Assembly: GCA_031841125.1 (NCBI GenBank)
Contig: CM063114.1
Coordinates: 57,806,955 to 57,870,954, forward strand
DNA length: 64,000 bases
DNA from: Acanthococcus lagerstroemiae
Taxonomy: Eukaryota > Arthropoda > Insecta > Hemiptera > Eriococcidae
Direction: 5' to 3'
Below the pieces are notes generated by a model, which was not told the DNA's origin, searched no databases, and saw only the letters and a list, made by a program, of their open reading frames with translations. This document shows positions 45,208-56,665 of the stretch, piece after piece. The position numbers and the translations under genes were made by a program. The first letter of the stretch is position 1, and each line of letters opens with the position of its first letter.

Positions 45208-45557
45208 ATTCGGACTTTCCTAGATTCATCATCAAAGTAGCTGACACCTGGCGGGGATGTTTTGAGCAATCTTATCAATGTTAGGATTACTGAGATGCTA
45301 GGCATTTATTAAAATGTAGAATTGTGATTTTCAAACAATTAAAAAACTTGTCCTACGTTTTTCTTTAATGTCTGTAAGCTACTGATTTTTGTTTGAATTT
45401 GTCTCGAGAATAAATTTCCCATGCAGTGGTGACAAAATAAAAATGCGCGTTTCTCCATTCAAAAGTAGAGTGTATCCTAACATTGATGAGCATAATTTCT
45501 GTGAATGCGGAAAGGGAGGCAGGCACGATGCTAGGGCCCACTGGTGGAAGTCCAAAT
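45208..45557. mobile_element. MITE, ATTCGGACTT family, copy 3
   Basis: ATTCGGACTTTCC at the left, GGAAGTCCAAAT at the right; contains ATCTTATCAATGTTAGGATT, GATGCTAGGCATT, TGTATCCTAACATTGATGAG and CACGATGCTAGGGCCC, so both halves carry matching subterminal blocks. Confidence 0.75.
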
Positions 45558-46822
45558 TTCCATTTTTTTAAATTTTATGCCAAAATCCTCTTACAGTCTG
45601 TGTATACATCATAGTTTGTTTTTATATTGATTATTAATAACTGATGATGTTCACAAAGCTAAACTTTAAATTGCTGATTAATTGCCAATAATTCTTAAAT
45701 GGCAAATAAATTTCACATTTGAACTATATTTTAACATTTTGTATTAAGTATTTCAAGGAAAATCTAAAAGAGATACATTTTATGAAATACTGATTAGTTT
45801 CTCTAATTAGAATGACCAACATCTTGCGGCATTTTGCATAACTAACAAAAGGCTGAAAAAAGTGATCAAACGCAAAATAATTACGCTGGCGCTGCCCCTA
45901 TGTTAAACAATGGTAAAAAGTTGAGGAAATACTGACTGTATACTTCCAAGATTGGAATTTAGGATTCTTCAAACTGAAATTTTATTCAAAGATGTTCCCC
46001 AGGACTCAACAACTCCATAAAGAGCAGTAAAAAGATTTGAAAAAATTGGCTGTTTTCTCATGGAATATGAGAACTATGTGCCCCATCTTTCACATATCAC
46101 CGCATTTCTACAAATAATGCTTGAACATAGGAAAGAATTTTTCAAGTAAGTAACTTCGAATGTGCGAAATGCTGTATCTTGAATTTAGAAAATTAATGTA
46201 TACTGCTTCCTTAATTCTTAATTTAAAAAAAAAAAAATTAAAAACATGATAACGTTGTAAAAGCCAATGGATTTTATGTAAATTTGATCTTTGCTTCCTT
46301 GCTCTTCAATATTTTATTTCAGTTCCTAATGCGACAATATATTACCCACCTGCTCCTAAAGAAAGACATTTTTCATACTCAGTATATTTGTATGCATTCC
46401 GAAATTTTCTCAAAAAATGAAAAGTTGTAAGATTCGGTGAAATGGAATTGTACAATGAAAAGGGTCATTGATGAATTTTAGTTAGGTTAATAAAGGTTTA
46501 CTTTTCTCTTTTGTTCTTGTAAATGTGAATGGAAATTATCTTCAGTAATCTTGTACTGTTAATGTGTCCTTTAATTTCTACTTTTTTGCATCACATTTTG
46601 TTTCTGCTCCTCTTGCAGATGAGATGTTTACAAGTATCATTATTGTGTATGTGATTAACACAATCTGCTAATGTCATACCCAAATTTTTTGCTATTTTGT
46701 TTTGTCATTTGATATGTTATTTCTATTTTGTCATATGACAAAACTTATACATGTGGTTTTGTCATAATGACAGAATTTCCAAGATTAGATGTCTGTCATT
46801 TTGTTTTGTTATGTTCAACAAC
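45558..46822. other. no gene recognised
   Basis: AT-rich; a group of (T)GTCATATGACA-like palindromic words at 46700-46800. Confidence 0.35.
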
Positions 46823-46908
46823 ACTGACAAAGTGTAAATCTTTCTCAGAAATGAAAAGATTAGCACAGGAGAGAGAAAAGTAGAGAGATACAATCTACTA
46901 GTTGATAC
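46823..46908 (+). pseudogene. non-LTR retrotransposon 3' tail, second copy
   Basis: Encodes TKCKSFSEMKRLAQERE before a stop, matching the tail at 17740-17811 of the other LINE remnant, including the CTACTAG end. Confidence 0.7.
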
Positions 46909-46947
46909 ATAGTGTCCATGTTGGAGTGTGAGTGAACTTGATAAATT

Positions 46948-48300
46948 CTGTATGTAGGGTATGCCAATTCACAATTTCTTTCTTCTGTAGTCCAGAACGC
47001 TTTTGCCTGTTATGCCATCTTCAGTGGAGTACTCTAACACGTCTCCTTGTCATCCTGTACTTGTAGTGATGTGTAGTACTGTATGGTAAACCTGTTTGGT
47101 GTGTTCCTATTGGTTGTCTGTGGTAGTGTAGTATGTCCAATCAGTGAGTCTTATGTTATTAATTGGAATAGTTTCTCGCTTTGGAAGTTAGTTGTTGTGT
47201 TTATTAGGTTGTTTAATTTTGTTTTTGCCTTTATTATCTCAAGTTGTTCTTTTAATTTTCTATTTCTTGCGTTGTTTTCTATATGTAGGATTTTGTATTT
47301 TTCTGTCAACTTGTGGTTGTTTTTTCCGTGGTCGTTGCAGCGTTTTCCAAAAAGGGATTTGTCATCCTTTAGCTTTGTGATTTTTCAATAGCGACGAAAC
47401 CGATAACAGATCTTCATTGTAAAGAAGTTTTCCTATGGCGGAAGGAAAACTGACTAACCCTGTATACTCCCTTGCTGTTGTTCCTGTCCTTTGTTTCTGT
47501 TTTGTCATTACTTATTTGTTTGATCAGGGGTAGTCTGTTTCTGATTCCAAGTTTTATGTTGTATTGGTTGAATATTTTCTGTAGTTTGTATTTATGTCCC
47601 TGTGAATGGCATTGCTCTTGCATATTTGTCTGTTTCTGTGATTGTTGGTTCTGTGTCTGTAGTTTTTTGTTGTATTAATTTGTTAATTTCTGTTGTTCTG
47701 TAGTTGTCATTTAGCATGTTGATTGCTCTGTTGCAGTAGTTGTGTGAAATGAGTCATTGGGTATTATTATTGCGTCCGTATGGGTGGGTGTTCTATAAAT
47801 GTTGTACTCTATCTTGTTTTTTATTTGTAGTGTTAGGTCGAGGTAGTTTATGGTATATTATTGCCCTTTTTGATTGTGAACTTTATGTTGTTATTTATGC
47901 TGCTTGTCTCAGTGAGAAACTGGTCCAGTTATCTATCTGCTACTGTCCAGATGATTAATATGTCGTCTCCATATTATCTTGTCCATAGCTCTATGTTTTT
48001 CTTATGTTTGCTGTTGTTTAGTAGGTCATTTTCAAAGTTGTTCATGTATATTTCGGCTAGAATGGGTGACAGTGGTGACCTCATTACTAGGCCTTCCGTT
48101 GTTTGTAATATTTATTGTTAAACTGGCAGTAGTTTTGATTTATAATTTCTTTTGTGATGTTAGCGTGTGCAGTTCCTTCTGTGTTGTTTTTGTAGCTGTT
48201 GTTCGTCAGTATTGTTGTTAGTTCTCGTTAGCCAAAAGCGCTCTGGACTACAGACAAAAGAAATTGTGAATTAGCCCACCCTACATACAGGAAGTAAGGA
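46948..48300 (-). mobile_element. degenerate Penelope-like element bounded by inverted repeats
   Basis: Both ends carry CTGTATGTAGGGT in inverted orientation, with ~60 bp of pairing (AATTCACAATTTCTTT, CTGTAGTCCAGA). The minus strand between them reads as the reverse transcriptase and C-terminal part of a Penelope-like retroelement, listed separately. About 1.35 kb against 2.5-3 kb for complete elements, with stops and frame changes. Confidence 0.7.
47080..48125 (-). pseudogene. Penelope-type reverse transcriptase and GIY-YIG remnant
   Basis: Reading on the minus strand from about 48120: SPLSPILAEIYMNNFENDLL, then a catalytic YGDDILIIWT (one stop just before it), then LDQFLTETSSINNNIKFTI. These are reverse transcriptase motifs in the form seen in Penelope-like elements. 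Further on, KLGIRNRLPLIKQISND and NSKGVYRV (47414-47623) match the linker and the beginning of the GIY-YIG endonuclease domain. The rest of that domain is deleted or shifted. A Lys-rich tail (KYKILHIENNARNRKLKEQL) follows near 47300. Multiple stops make it non-functional. Confidence 0.7.
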
Positions 48301-48690
48301 ATATATGTACGATCAGCATATATTATGACATGTATATAGTCTGTAGTATAGAGATTAATGAGTCGCTGATGTGTTAGTGTTTTCACTTTTGCCTTTATTC
48401 CATCAGTAATGTAAGAAGGTTTGGAAAGAATTGTTTGCACGATTGTTCGATAAGTTTTTGTTACTTGTATTTCAGTTATGAAATTGTCACAGGGAATGGG
48501 TCTTTCATGTATTGCAGTTCAGTTAATGAAGAATCATTTTGGTTAGTTTTGCCTCCCCTGTAGGTCCGACTAATCAATGCATTTCTCGATTTTTTTGCTA
48601 AATATTCTGCGTCGACTCTCTTTTAACTTGCGGATCTATGAATTATTTAATTTTTGTAAACAAACTTTGACTTGGGATGTAATAGGTTTA

Positions 48691-48871
48691 CAGGCGCGGA
48701 TCCACGGGATGGGGGAATCCTCCCAAAATCAAAAAAAGGAAAAATCTGTGGGAAAGGAAGAAAAGTTTGTTGGCAAAGGGCGATCTGCGGGGAGAGGGGT
48801 AGCAAAAAAATTTCCGTTGCTTTTTCGTTTGCAATTTCCTTCCCCAAAATGGTAGTCTGGATCCGTGCCTG
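48691..48871. mobile_element. hAT-like MITE, CAGGCRCGGATCCA ends
   Basis: CAGGCGCGGATCCACGGG at the left and TGGATCCGTGCCTG at the right, 181 bp. The expected 8-bp duplication is not obvious in the flanks. Confidence 0.7.
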
Positions 48872-51262
48872 ACCAGATTTAGTCAGAAAACAATCTGCTG
48901 AAATTATTATCCATGGATTTTACTTGTATGTAGCTATCTTATTTGCTTTATTTTTCTTTTTAATTACAAGAAAACAGCAGTACAACTTCGGAATAAAGCT
49001 CTTATCTATTTTGAAATTACATCAGTTCCCAAACAGATTCTAGCAGCTGCATCTTTATTGCTAATTACAGGCCAACCGCGTTGAATAAGGAATAGCAGCT
49101 CATTTGTATTTTCGTTTGTGTATCATTGATCAATATTTGGCATCGCTGCAATATTTTTCATCGAGATTACAAGTAATTTATGGGAAATGTTCGAAACTGT
49201 TTTGCTGTAACCAAAGTCAAAGCTCGGTTTCTGGTGCCCATTTCGAATTCCTCTGAAATTTGTAAGTTTTGCTACCATCTTTCAGATATGGTTCAAAACT
49301 CTCCGAACTTGTATTACGTATAGCTGATAGAGAGCGTCAAAAATCCTAAATAGTTTGCTACTCTGCCTGTAGATGTCGCCTCAGAATGATGGAATGATGA
49401 AGAAAGCTGTGAAAAGTGAGCTGTAGATAGCGTCCATAAATGTGCCCGTGAAGTTTTGTGAGTTATTAGCTAAAATCGTACACGTGCTGACCGTTTGGTG
49501 AAAATATTGCTGTAAACTGTGAAGGAGGTAACTAGAACAGAAATAATCGGGGGGAAGTTTCCTCCGAAAGGGTATTCGTGTTGTTTGCTTCCGAAAATAA
49601 GCGAGCCTTTACGGCCAGCAGCGTTATATATATGTAAGTCCTTATACGAGGAAACATATCTTTCTTATTGCCGAACATTATAAGTTGAACTTTTATATTT
49701 TCAACGAGATGGGCCGCCGCGAAGATGGTATATCTTTTCTTCTTCTTTTTTTCTTTTTTTTTTTCCTAAAGTTTTTATCTTCCAACTTTTCTTGAATCGG
49801 CCGATAAAAATTGATATATGTGATATCGGCAAATGCCGCCTATTTGTCGACCAGTCTCCAAACAGAGTAAAGTCGAAACACGAAATTTGTGGCTCCGAGT
49901 GGTCATTTTAATCCTCCGTTTCTCATTGGCTTTCGCACAATTCGTTTATATACTTGGAAATAAGCGCTTGATTTTTGCAAATCGAGTCCCATTACTACGC
50001 TAACGAATTCGTTCGAAAATTTTTATCGCCATTTTCGAGTACACCGTGTTCGGTGTACACAAACTCGGCCGATAATTTTACAGATCGTGAGTAAGTGTTT
50101 CGCTTTCAGCCTTTTCCGAAAACTTTCGTACAACGAATTTTCGACGTCGAATTAAAATTAAGGAAACTGATTCAGCATAAATATCGAGCTGCGAGATTCG
50201 GCGATGAATTTATTTTCGGATGTGGGTAGCTCACGGCCCGTTTTAAAGGCGGGCTACGAATCATTTAGCGGAATAAATATATACTCTTAAACTTTCATAA
50301 TGAATCAGCAATGTTTCGAGTCTTTCAGCGGAATCTCGGCGCAACCCTTCGAAATTTTTGCTAAATAATGGCTATTCGCTGACGTGTATTTTCATATTTT
50401 TCGTGTATAAGAAACGCGAAACCGGTAAAAATGTCTAATTAAAGATAATTTGAAAATGATTTTACTCCGGCAAACACGCTGATGGTTGTGCACTCGGCGG
50501 TGAAATATCAGCGGAGTAAACTTTTCAGATTGTATTTTCTAAGTTGTGGCATCGAAACGAGTATCAATGGTGAATCATTATCGAGGTTACTCTTTCATAC
50601 TTGAAAGAGAAATAGACGCATCAATGTGGTCTAATTAACGAGAATGTGGGAGCAATCAGTGTAGGAAGAAGTTTCTAAATTCCAGTAGAGCCTGAACTTT
50701 TCAACATGGGAAGAACCGTTTTCGCCATATGTTCGCCAAACGAGCTGATTTGGTCGAATTTTCATCGAGCTTTGAGGAAACTATGAGTTTCGCCAGCAGA
50801 CTGGATGGAGGAGGCGGGGGAGACTATACATCTCAACCTCCTTGTTGCGGCTACCCATTATTGGTAAAATGAGGTAAAATGAAAATAAAAATATTTCTTA
50901 TTGTACTTAGTAAAGGGCAATATATATCACTTAGAAATATGATATCCTGCCTACTCTGTCCTTGAAAATTGTCAGACCGTTTTACCTTTTATGAATCAAT
51001 AAAGGGTATGCAGAAAGTAGATATACCTAGCTGCCTAGAAATTTAAAAACTAAAACATGCAATTCTAGTGGAGTTAGGTCGCTATAGTTACACGTGGGTA
51101 CAATGATCCGCCATTTTGATTGCGGAAAGTCAGTTTAAAAACCATCGTATCTCAAAATTTTCAACTTTTTGGAATTTTGAATTTTGCGCTCCAGATGTCT
51201 TACCATTTGTGTGAGATATGGCGCTGTATGCATTGCGCTATTCCTCAGATTGCTGTTAAGGA
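48872..51262. other. CpG-retaining unique sequence at 49680-50560; no gene recognised
   Basis: 49680-50560 contrasts with surrounding DNA in CpG content and lacks inverted-repeat elements. No supported frames. It could be a conserved regulatory block inside a large intron. Confidence 0.35.
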
Positions 51263-51560
51263 TCAGCTCAGTAGCCACACTTTTATAGCCAAAATGAGAA
51301 TTTCACTGAGCTCTATCCCTTTGACTTCACTGGGTGCTGGATACTCTAGTCCCAGTGCTTCACGACTTGTCACAGCTATTGCTGGGCATTGACATATGAT
51401 ATGGATCGAGGTTTCTTCCTCTTCTCCATAGTACCTGCGGGAGTCGCTTTTCACCACTCCTTTGTATACCACGTGTGTTTTGTGGCCCCATGACCAGTTA
51501 GTAGTCCGACCATGAGTCTTGCATGTTTAATAGGTCGGATGTAATGAACTAATAATTTAA
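51263..51560 (-). pseudogene. non-LTR retrotransposon ORF2 C-terminal (RNase H end) remnant
   Basis: The minus strand reads KHARLMVGLLTGHGATKHTW, then after a one-base frameshift RRYYGEEEETSIHIICQCPA, ...REALG and a tail. The LLTGH...H...C..CGEEEET..H.LC.CPAL pattern is typical of the region after the RNase H domain in I/R1/Loner-type LINEs. The first cysteines of the usual C-x2-C are replaced (RYYG). Confidence 0.75.
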
Positions 51561-51874
51561 ATATTGATGAAAGGAGGGAGTTGAATAAGCCCCATAAACG
51601 ATATAACTTTCTCAAGTGGTAAAGTAGCTGAAGAAGATGAGTATTATCTTCATGAGATCTGTGCATCTGTGTTGAAACGTAATAATTCGTAACGGGGATA
51701 TCTTGAACTTCATTTTGAGCAGTTCTGATCCTGATACAGTAGTCTCCGGTTCATCCGCCCTCCGGATTATCTGCTCCGAATTTATCCACCAGCTTTTCCG
51801 GGTTATCCGTCTAACCAAGGGCGGATAATCTGAAATCTTATAAAATCACAACCTTAGTCCTTACCACAATTTAT

Positions 51875-51970
51875 GATGATGAAGAATTGGTAGGAAAAGC
51901 GTCAGCCCATATTATGGATCCTGATGATGCTTTTTCAGCGCTGGAAAAGTCACTGGCGTTCGAAGAATAA
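51875..51970 (+). pseudogene. pogo/Tigger transposase C-terminal tail
   Basis: 31 codons, DDEELVGKASAHIMDPDDAF followed by SALEKSLAFEE and TAA. Tigger-like transposases end in an acidic region with a final ALE..L.W/F.E motif, which this matches. The DDE core is absent. Confidence 0.5.
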
Positions 51971-52685
51971 CAATTTGTAGTAATCCTCTTTATGTAGTGT
52001 TTTTTTCCCCTTTTGTACAGCATTCATTGTCTTTCCTTCCATTCATTGACCAAAAAAGCCAATAACACCGATTTTTTAAACATGTTTTTGTGTAAGATAA
52101 CTTTAACATCTACGTTTTTTTTTCATTTTCCAGTTAAGTGTGAACTCAAAATTTTCATAATTTCCCGAAATGTGGAAACCATTAACAAGGCGGGGTAGAA
52201 TTTTTAAGTAGTCAAGTTCCGTGTTTTTTTAATATTTTTATTTCTGATTGGATGAAATTCCGATGGGACCCATTTATCGGCCCGAGAAAAATAATAGAAA
52301 GCACGAGACAAATAGAGTGATTGAGCAGCATTTATAAATGATGAACGAGAGAAGAAATACATAACGGGAAACAATGAATCATGACGAGAAAAGGAAAATT
52401 TTGAACTACATATTATTCTAATGCATAAGAAATCAGTTGTCACACTCAATAAAAGTACATATGCACGCGAACAATATTATTTCGCACGACATGATTGTAC
52501 ACGAGAAGAAACTTACAGTGCCTATTGCACAATTAGTGCTTTCTTAGCCTCCTCTTCCTTTTCTGTCCGAGAGGGATAATTTTAGGCTCTTCTTTCCATC
52601 TAATTTGAACGCCTACGCATATTTACACTGTCCATTTTTTACATAGAATGGGCATGTACATTTTTAACGTCTGAACGTGATACTG

Positions 52686-53027
52686 TTATGGTCCAAAGTT
52701 CCATTCGCAAAACTTAGAATCGTCTAAATCAGCCCATTTACCAGAACGTTTCTGAAACATTTTCAAAATTTTCGGCGTTATTGTTGTATTTATCCTGGAT
52801 GATTTGGTGAAATACTGCATGCAACTCTCTTCGTCGTGCTGTAACATGGGGGAATTGGAGAGTGTCCAGTGGTAGGCATCTGTCCACATTTTAGTTGGTC
52901 GCTTCAGTTCCATTGTTAGTAGAGGGATAGTGTTCAGGGACTCCCTCATACCAATCTGGATACTTTTGGAACCATACTCAACGAAATCGAAAACACAACT
53001 TTCTTTCTTCTTCCCCCATTTCTTCAA
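52686..53027 (-). other. 113-codon open frame of unknown nature inside the pogo-like element
   Basis: The frame starts MKKWGKKKESCVFDFVEYG and ends CEWNFGP. No domain is recognised and no introns or paralogue are seen in the window. It lies antisense to the transposase tail. It may be transposon cargo, a remnant of a nested element, or chance. Confidence 0.2.
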
Positions 53028-53505
53028 GAAGAGTGCGCTGGCTTTGGTAAATGTGGCTTAATCTGGAGATGTCTGAAGGCTGTGAATATCCTCTTTTAAC
53101 TGGCCAGCAAATCCACTTTTTCTAAATCGGAAGAAACCGGCCGCTTCCCCCTTGAAAGTATTTCATACATGATCACACATCACCTGCTTCCCGTTGCAAA
53201 CTATAATTTTCTTGGGGAAACCTGTCAATATCTCGTGCGTGAGTATCTCTGGCAATCCCTTTTAAAACTTTTTTTTTCTCGTGCTCTATTTCTCGTGCAA
53301 ACCTTTTCTTCTTCTTGTGCCGTTTAATATTCCTCAATTCCAATTAGGTGCGAGCGCACGTTTGCATCCGAGGATTTACCGTTAAAAATGATTTTCCCCA
53401 TTTCTCAATGTTTTTGGATCAAAATTACATGTTTTCAGATCATCCACTCTTTTCGTGATCCTATCTTCAGCCCCAATTAGGACGGATAATCGAGAGCCTA
53501 CTGTA

Positions 53506-54284
53506 CAAGTTCATTGCTAATAACTTTTGTAATGAGAAATTCAATGTACAATCTATTGCAAATTAAAAAAAAAACAGTAGCTTAAGAGGGCAAGTTTCAC
53601 GGGAAATCGAAAAAATGTGAAAATCTTGTGATATAATTTGTACTAAAATTGATTTTATGAACACCCTGTTGAACCGATTCCGACCATTCCCCCCCCCCCT
53701 GTGGTTACCACAACTGCTCTCTACTATTACATACTGGTACCATTTTCTGTCTATCTTCAGTTGTGAGAAGAAAAAAAAACTTTCAAAGATAGAAAACTTT
53801 TCAAAATGTGACCGTAACTCAGCCTCTCTTCAAAAATAAGAGTATGCCATCATGTCTACATATTGTCGGGGTAAATTGCTTACTTACCAGCTGGAAGGGG
53901 GTCGTTGCAAAAGAGACGCTCTATGTATATTAAATTATTAATATTTTAATTTCAATTATAATTGCCCCAAATAAAATGTTTTCATCTTCCGGCAGCCTTT
54001 TGGTTTCAGAGGAGCATACTAGCATACTTTTTTTCTTGAGGTGTTTATCTGCCCAGTTTTTGTAGTTCTTGACCATGGACTTGCGTGGTTATGGCACTGA
54101 ACGTGAAATGGGATGAATTCGACAATGGGTTATCTATCGAACTCTGAGGGAACTGACTCCAATTTCACTGCTAATCGATCTTATCTTTGAAATTGTGGCC
54201 TTATGCCGTTTTTGAAATGACAGTGTCACTTACTGCCGTTCCGAAAGGAATTTCTCGAAGTTATCAACTACGTACTGAAAAAAA
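53506..54284. other. no gene recognised
   Basis: AT-rich, poly-C tract at about 53690. No supported frames or bounded repeats. Confidence 0.4.
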
Positions 54285-54611
54285 TACAGTGAAAACTGTC
54301 TATAGTGGACTCGTGTAATCTGGAAAACCTGTCACTGTGGAAAAAAGATATGGTCCGTTGAGAAAACCTGTCACTGTGGAAAAAAATATGTGGAAATTGA
54401 CCCATGTATTTTATTGATTATTCCATGTTAGCATAGGTTTTTTCAAGGTAGAATAATTTTGTTCCGTTATCTGCCGTACTGCACTGCACAAAATTCTTTG
54501 CTCATATAAGTGAACTGTATCATCCTTGCCAGTAGTGTTCAGGAAAATCTGTCACTATGGAAATTTATAAAGTGATCCGTTGAGTTTCCATTATAGACAG
54601 GTTTCACTATA
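54285..54611. mobile_element. pogo-like MITE, CAGTGAAAACTGTCTATAG ends
   Basis: Starts TACAGTGAAAACTGTCTATA; the complement of the right end is TATAGTGAAACCTGTCTATA. CCTGTCACTGTGGAAAAAA occurs twice inside (54330, 54368) and again as CTGTCACTATGGAAA, giving subterminal repeats. Confidence 0.75.
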
Positions 54612-56665
54612 CTTTTATTTCAAAATGTACATTTTGTACTTGATAAAATTCGAATCCCCTCTTTATCAACTATAAAAAAAAAAAATAATATATCATTTCA
54701 ATATGACCTTGCCCTTGTACGGAGGTAATGCTCCCCTCCGAAATAAATTCAAAATTTTTTCTATGCATTAAACTACTCCAGTCGAAAAGAGAAGGTGGAA
54801 AAGGGTTTTTTAGAATTGAATCCCCTCCCCTCAAAAAAAAATTGATATAACTACGCTGCTGCCCTTATGTTATTATGTACTTCGTTACCAAAATTAATTA
54901 AACTTATTGAGCAGTTTTTGCCCTAGTCTTCGCTGAATGCAGATTGTGTTTAAATTTTGGAACGGCGTATCATCCTTTTTAACAACTGCTAAAGGCTGAA
55001 TGGTGCGTATTTGTTTCTCTTCAATGTGCGATCAAATCAATTGCAATTTATCATCATTGGACTCGAGACTCGAGAGATTTCTCTCGAATGTAGTGGGTCC
55101 TGTTTTTATTTAAAAACGATGGGACGCTGTTTCAAAATCCAAAATGATGTGACATTTTCTTATTCGTTGACAAGTTCGATTCCCGTTTTCCGCACAAACC
55201 TATCTGTGCTGTCAGGATTGTATACATTTTCTACAATAATTTCATTAATTTTTTCTGCCTTCAACTGGCGGTATATGCAAATTTATTAACGTCTTATGGC
55301 CCGGTGCAACTTCTTCATTCGACTGAACAAAGTACGGGAGAACATTTTCGGAAGTTGTAATGTTTCAGTATTTCCGACGATCTCGTGAACCGTCGGATCT
55401 AATTTTATTAACAATATCTGGGCTTGAGGTTGCCGTCGAAAAACTTTGAATCTTCACCGTCGGTGGTATTTCTCATCTCTCGCCACGTCTGGGCACGTAC
55501 GTTCGGTCCATTATCACTCTGAATCGGGGAATTCGGGATTCAGGATTCATTTTCACCAGTGGCGTCACTAAGGAGTGTCGAGGGGCCTGGAACCCTTTGG
55601 CACCTTCATTAAACAGTGCTTGTTCTAAATTTAACACCCTCTCCAGCACCCCTTTCTCCCTCCCCCCCTCGAACACTATAGCTACCCTACTGACCTTCAC
55701 TCTTCAATCACGCTCGCCATGTGGATCGGCTAAGCTGCTGATACATTTTTAGCTTGTTTCAGTGAGGTTCCTTCTCCGAATGCTCGTTCTCCAGCCCCAC
55801 TGACTCAGATACACCCACACCTATAAACCAAACCACCGGATTTCCCTTCGTTCGTTATACCCTTGTCCCATCTCGGTGACATGATTTGCCTCCGATGGCC
55901 GGCTCGAAGTACATCTGTGTACGGCACCTTCGATTCGATTCTCGACCACGATTTAGTCGATAAATACCCGTGAGATTTATAATATGGTCAAAAATTAGCA
56001 GTACGTATATCTTATTTTCTTCTTCTTTTCTCTCCTTTCCACATCTCTATACATATAGATACGTATACGAGCCCAGGCAATCCAAGGTTATTGGCGACTA
56101 TGCCCATAAGAACTGGTTTCCGTGCTTAGGTTCAATTACCCCCCGTATACGTCGGTTCGGAGTGTTTATGTAAACTGTGCATTAATAAACTCGACTATGC
56201 AACGTTTAAGTACTCTTCGAAAATATGGTCACGATTTTAAATAGGGAAACCAGTTTATTATTATTATTTTTTGGCCGAAAATGTTCTCTTATTGCCCATT
56301 AATTATGCGGGTTATTCAACTGTTAAGTTAAATTAAATAGTTTGAATCGGAGGTGTGCCCCCGTTCGCTTAACGCAGTACGGAACGTGGTAATGTCATGT
56401 CCGTTTGTAGTTAGGCTGGCATTTTTTCAAATCGATAAAACCGAATTCTAGCAGCAGGCTTGACTCGCTGGATGACTCCTTATGGTGCGAAAACTTTCGC
56501 TGAAATCGAAGATAAAGGTGGGAAACGGCGAGCAAAACAGTCATTTGGTTGCTTAGTTCAAAAATAAGCTAAAGTGATGGAAAACTTCCTCAGTGAACGA
56601 TTTCCAAACGACGTATTGGTGTTTTCTGATCATTTTTTTCATAAGCATAGGTTTCCAAATTAATA
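54612..56665. other. CpG-retaining unique sequence at 55290-56560; no gene recognised
   Basis: CpG-richer than average. A CAGTGGCGTCACTAAGG phrase at 55558 resembles a single hAT-type end. Open frames at 55011-55289 and 55970-56173 carry no recognisable domain. Confidence 0.35.

Larger units (their letters stand above)
51737..53503. mobile_element. pogo/Tigger-like element, internally rearranged
   Basis: TA-flanked ends: CAGTAGTCTCCGGTTCATCC at the left and, on the complement of the right, CAGTAGGCTCTCGATTATCC, both followed by TCCG-rich words. These are typical pogo-group termini. Near the left end is a transposase C-terminal tail (separate entry). The interior from about 52265 begins GGGACCCATTTATCGGCCC and is rich in CACGAGA words like 26708 onward, so a second element is probably nested here. 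Confidence 0.65.

Noticed and set aside
47083..48221. Plus-strand hydrophobic frames rich in Phe, Leu and Cys
   Set aside because: They are the complement of the A-rich Penelope-like coding sequence on the minus strand.
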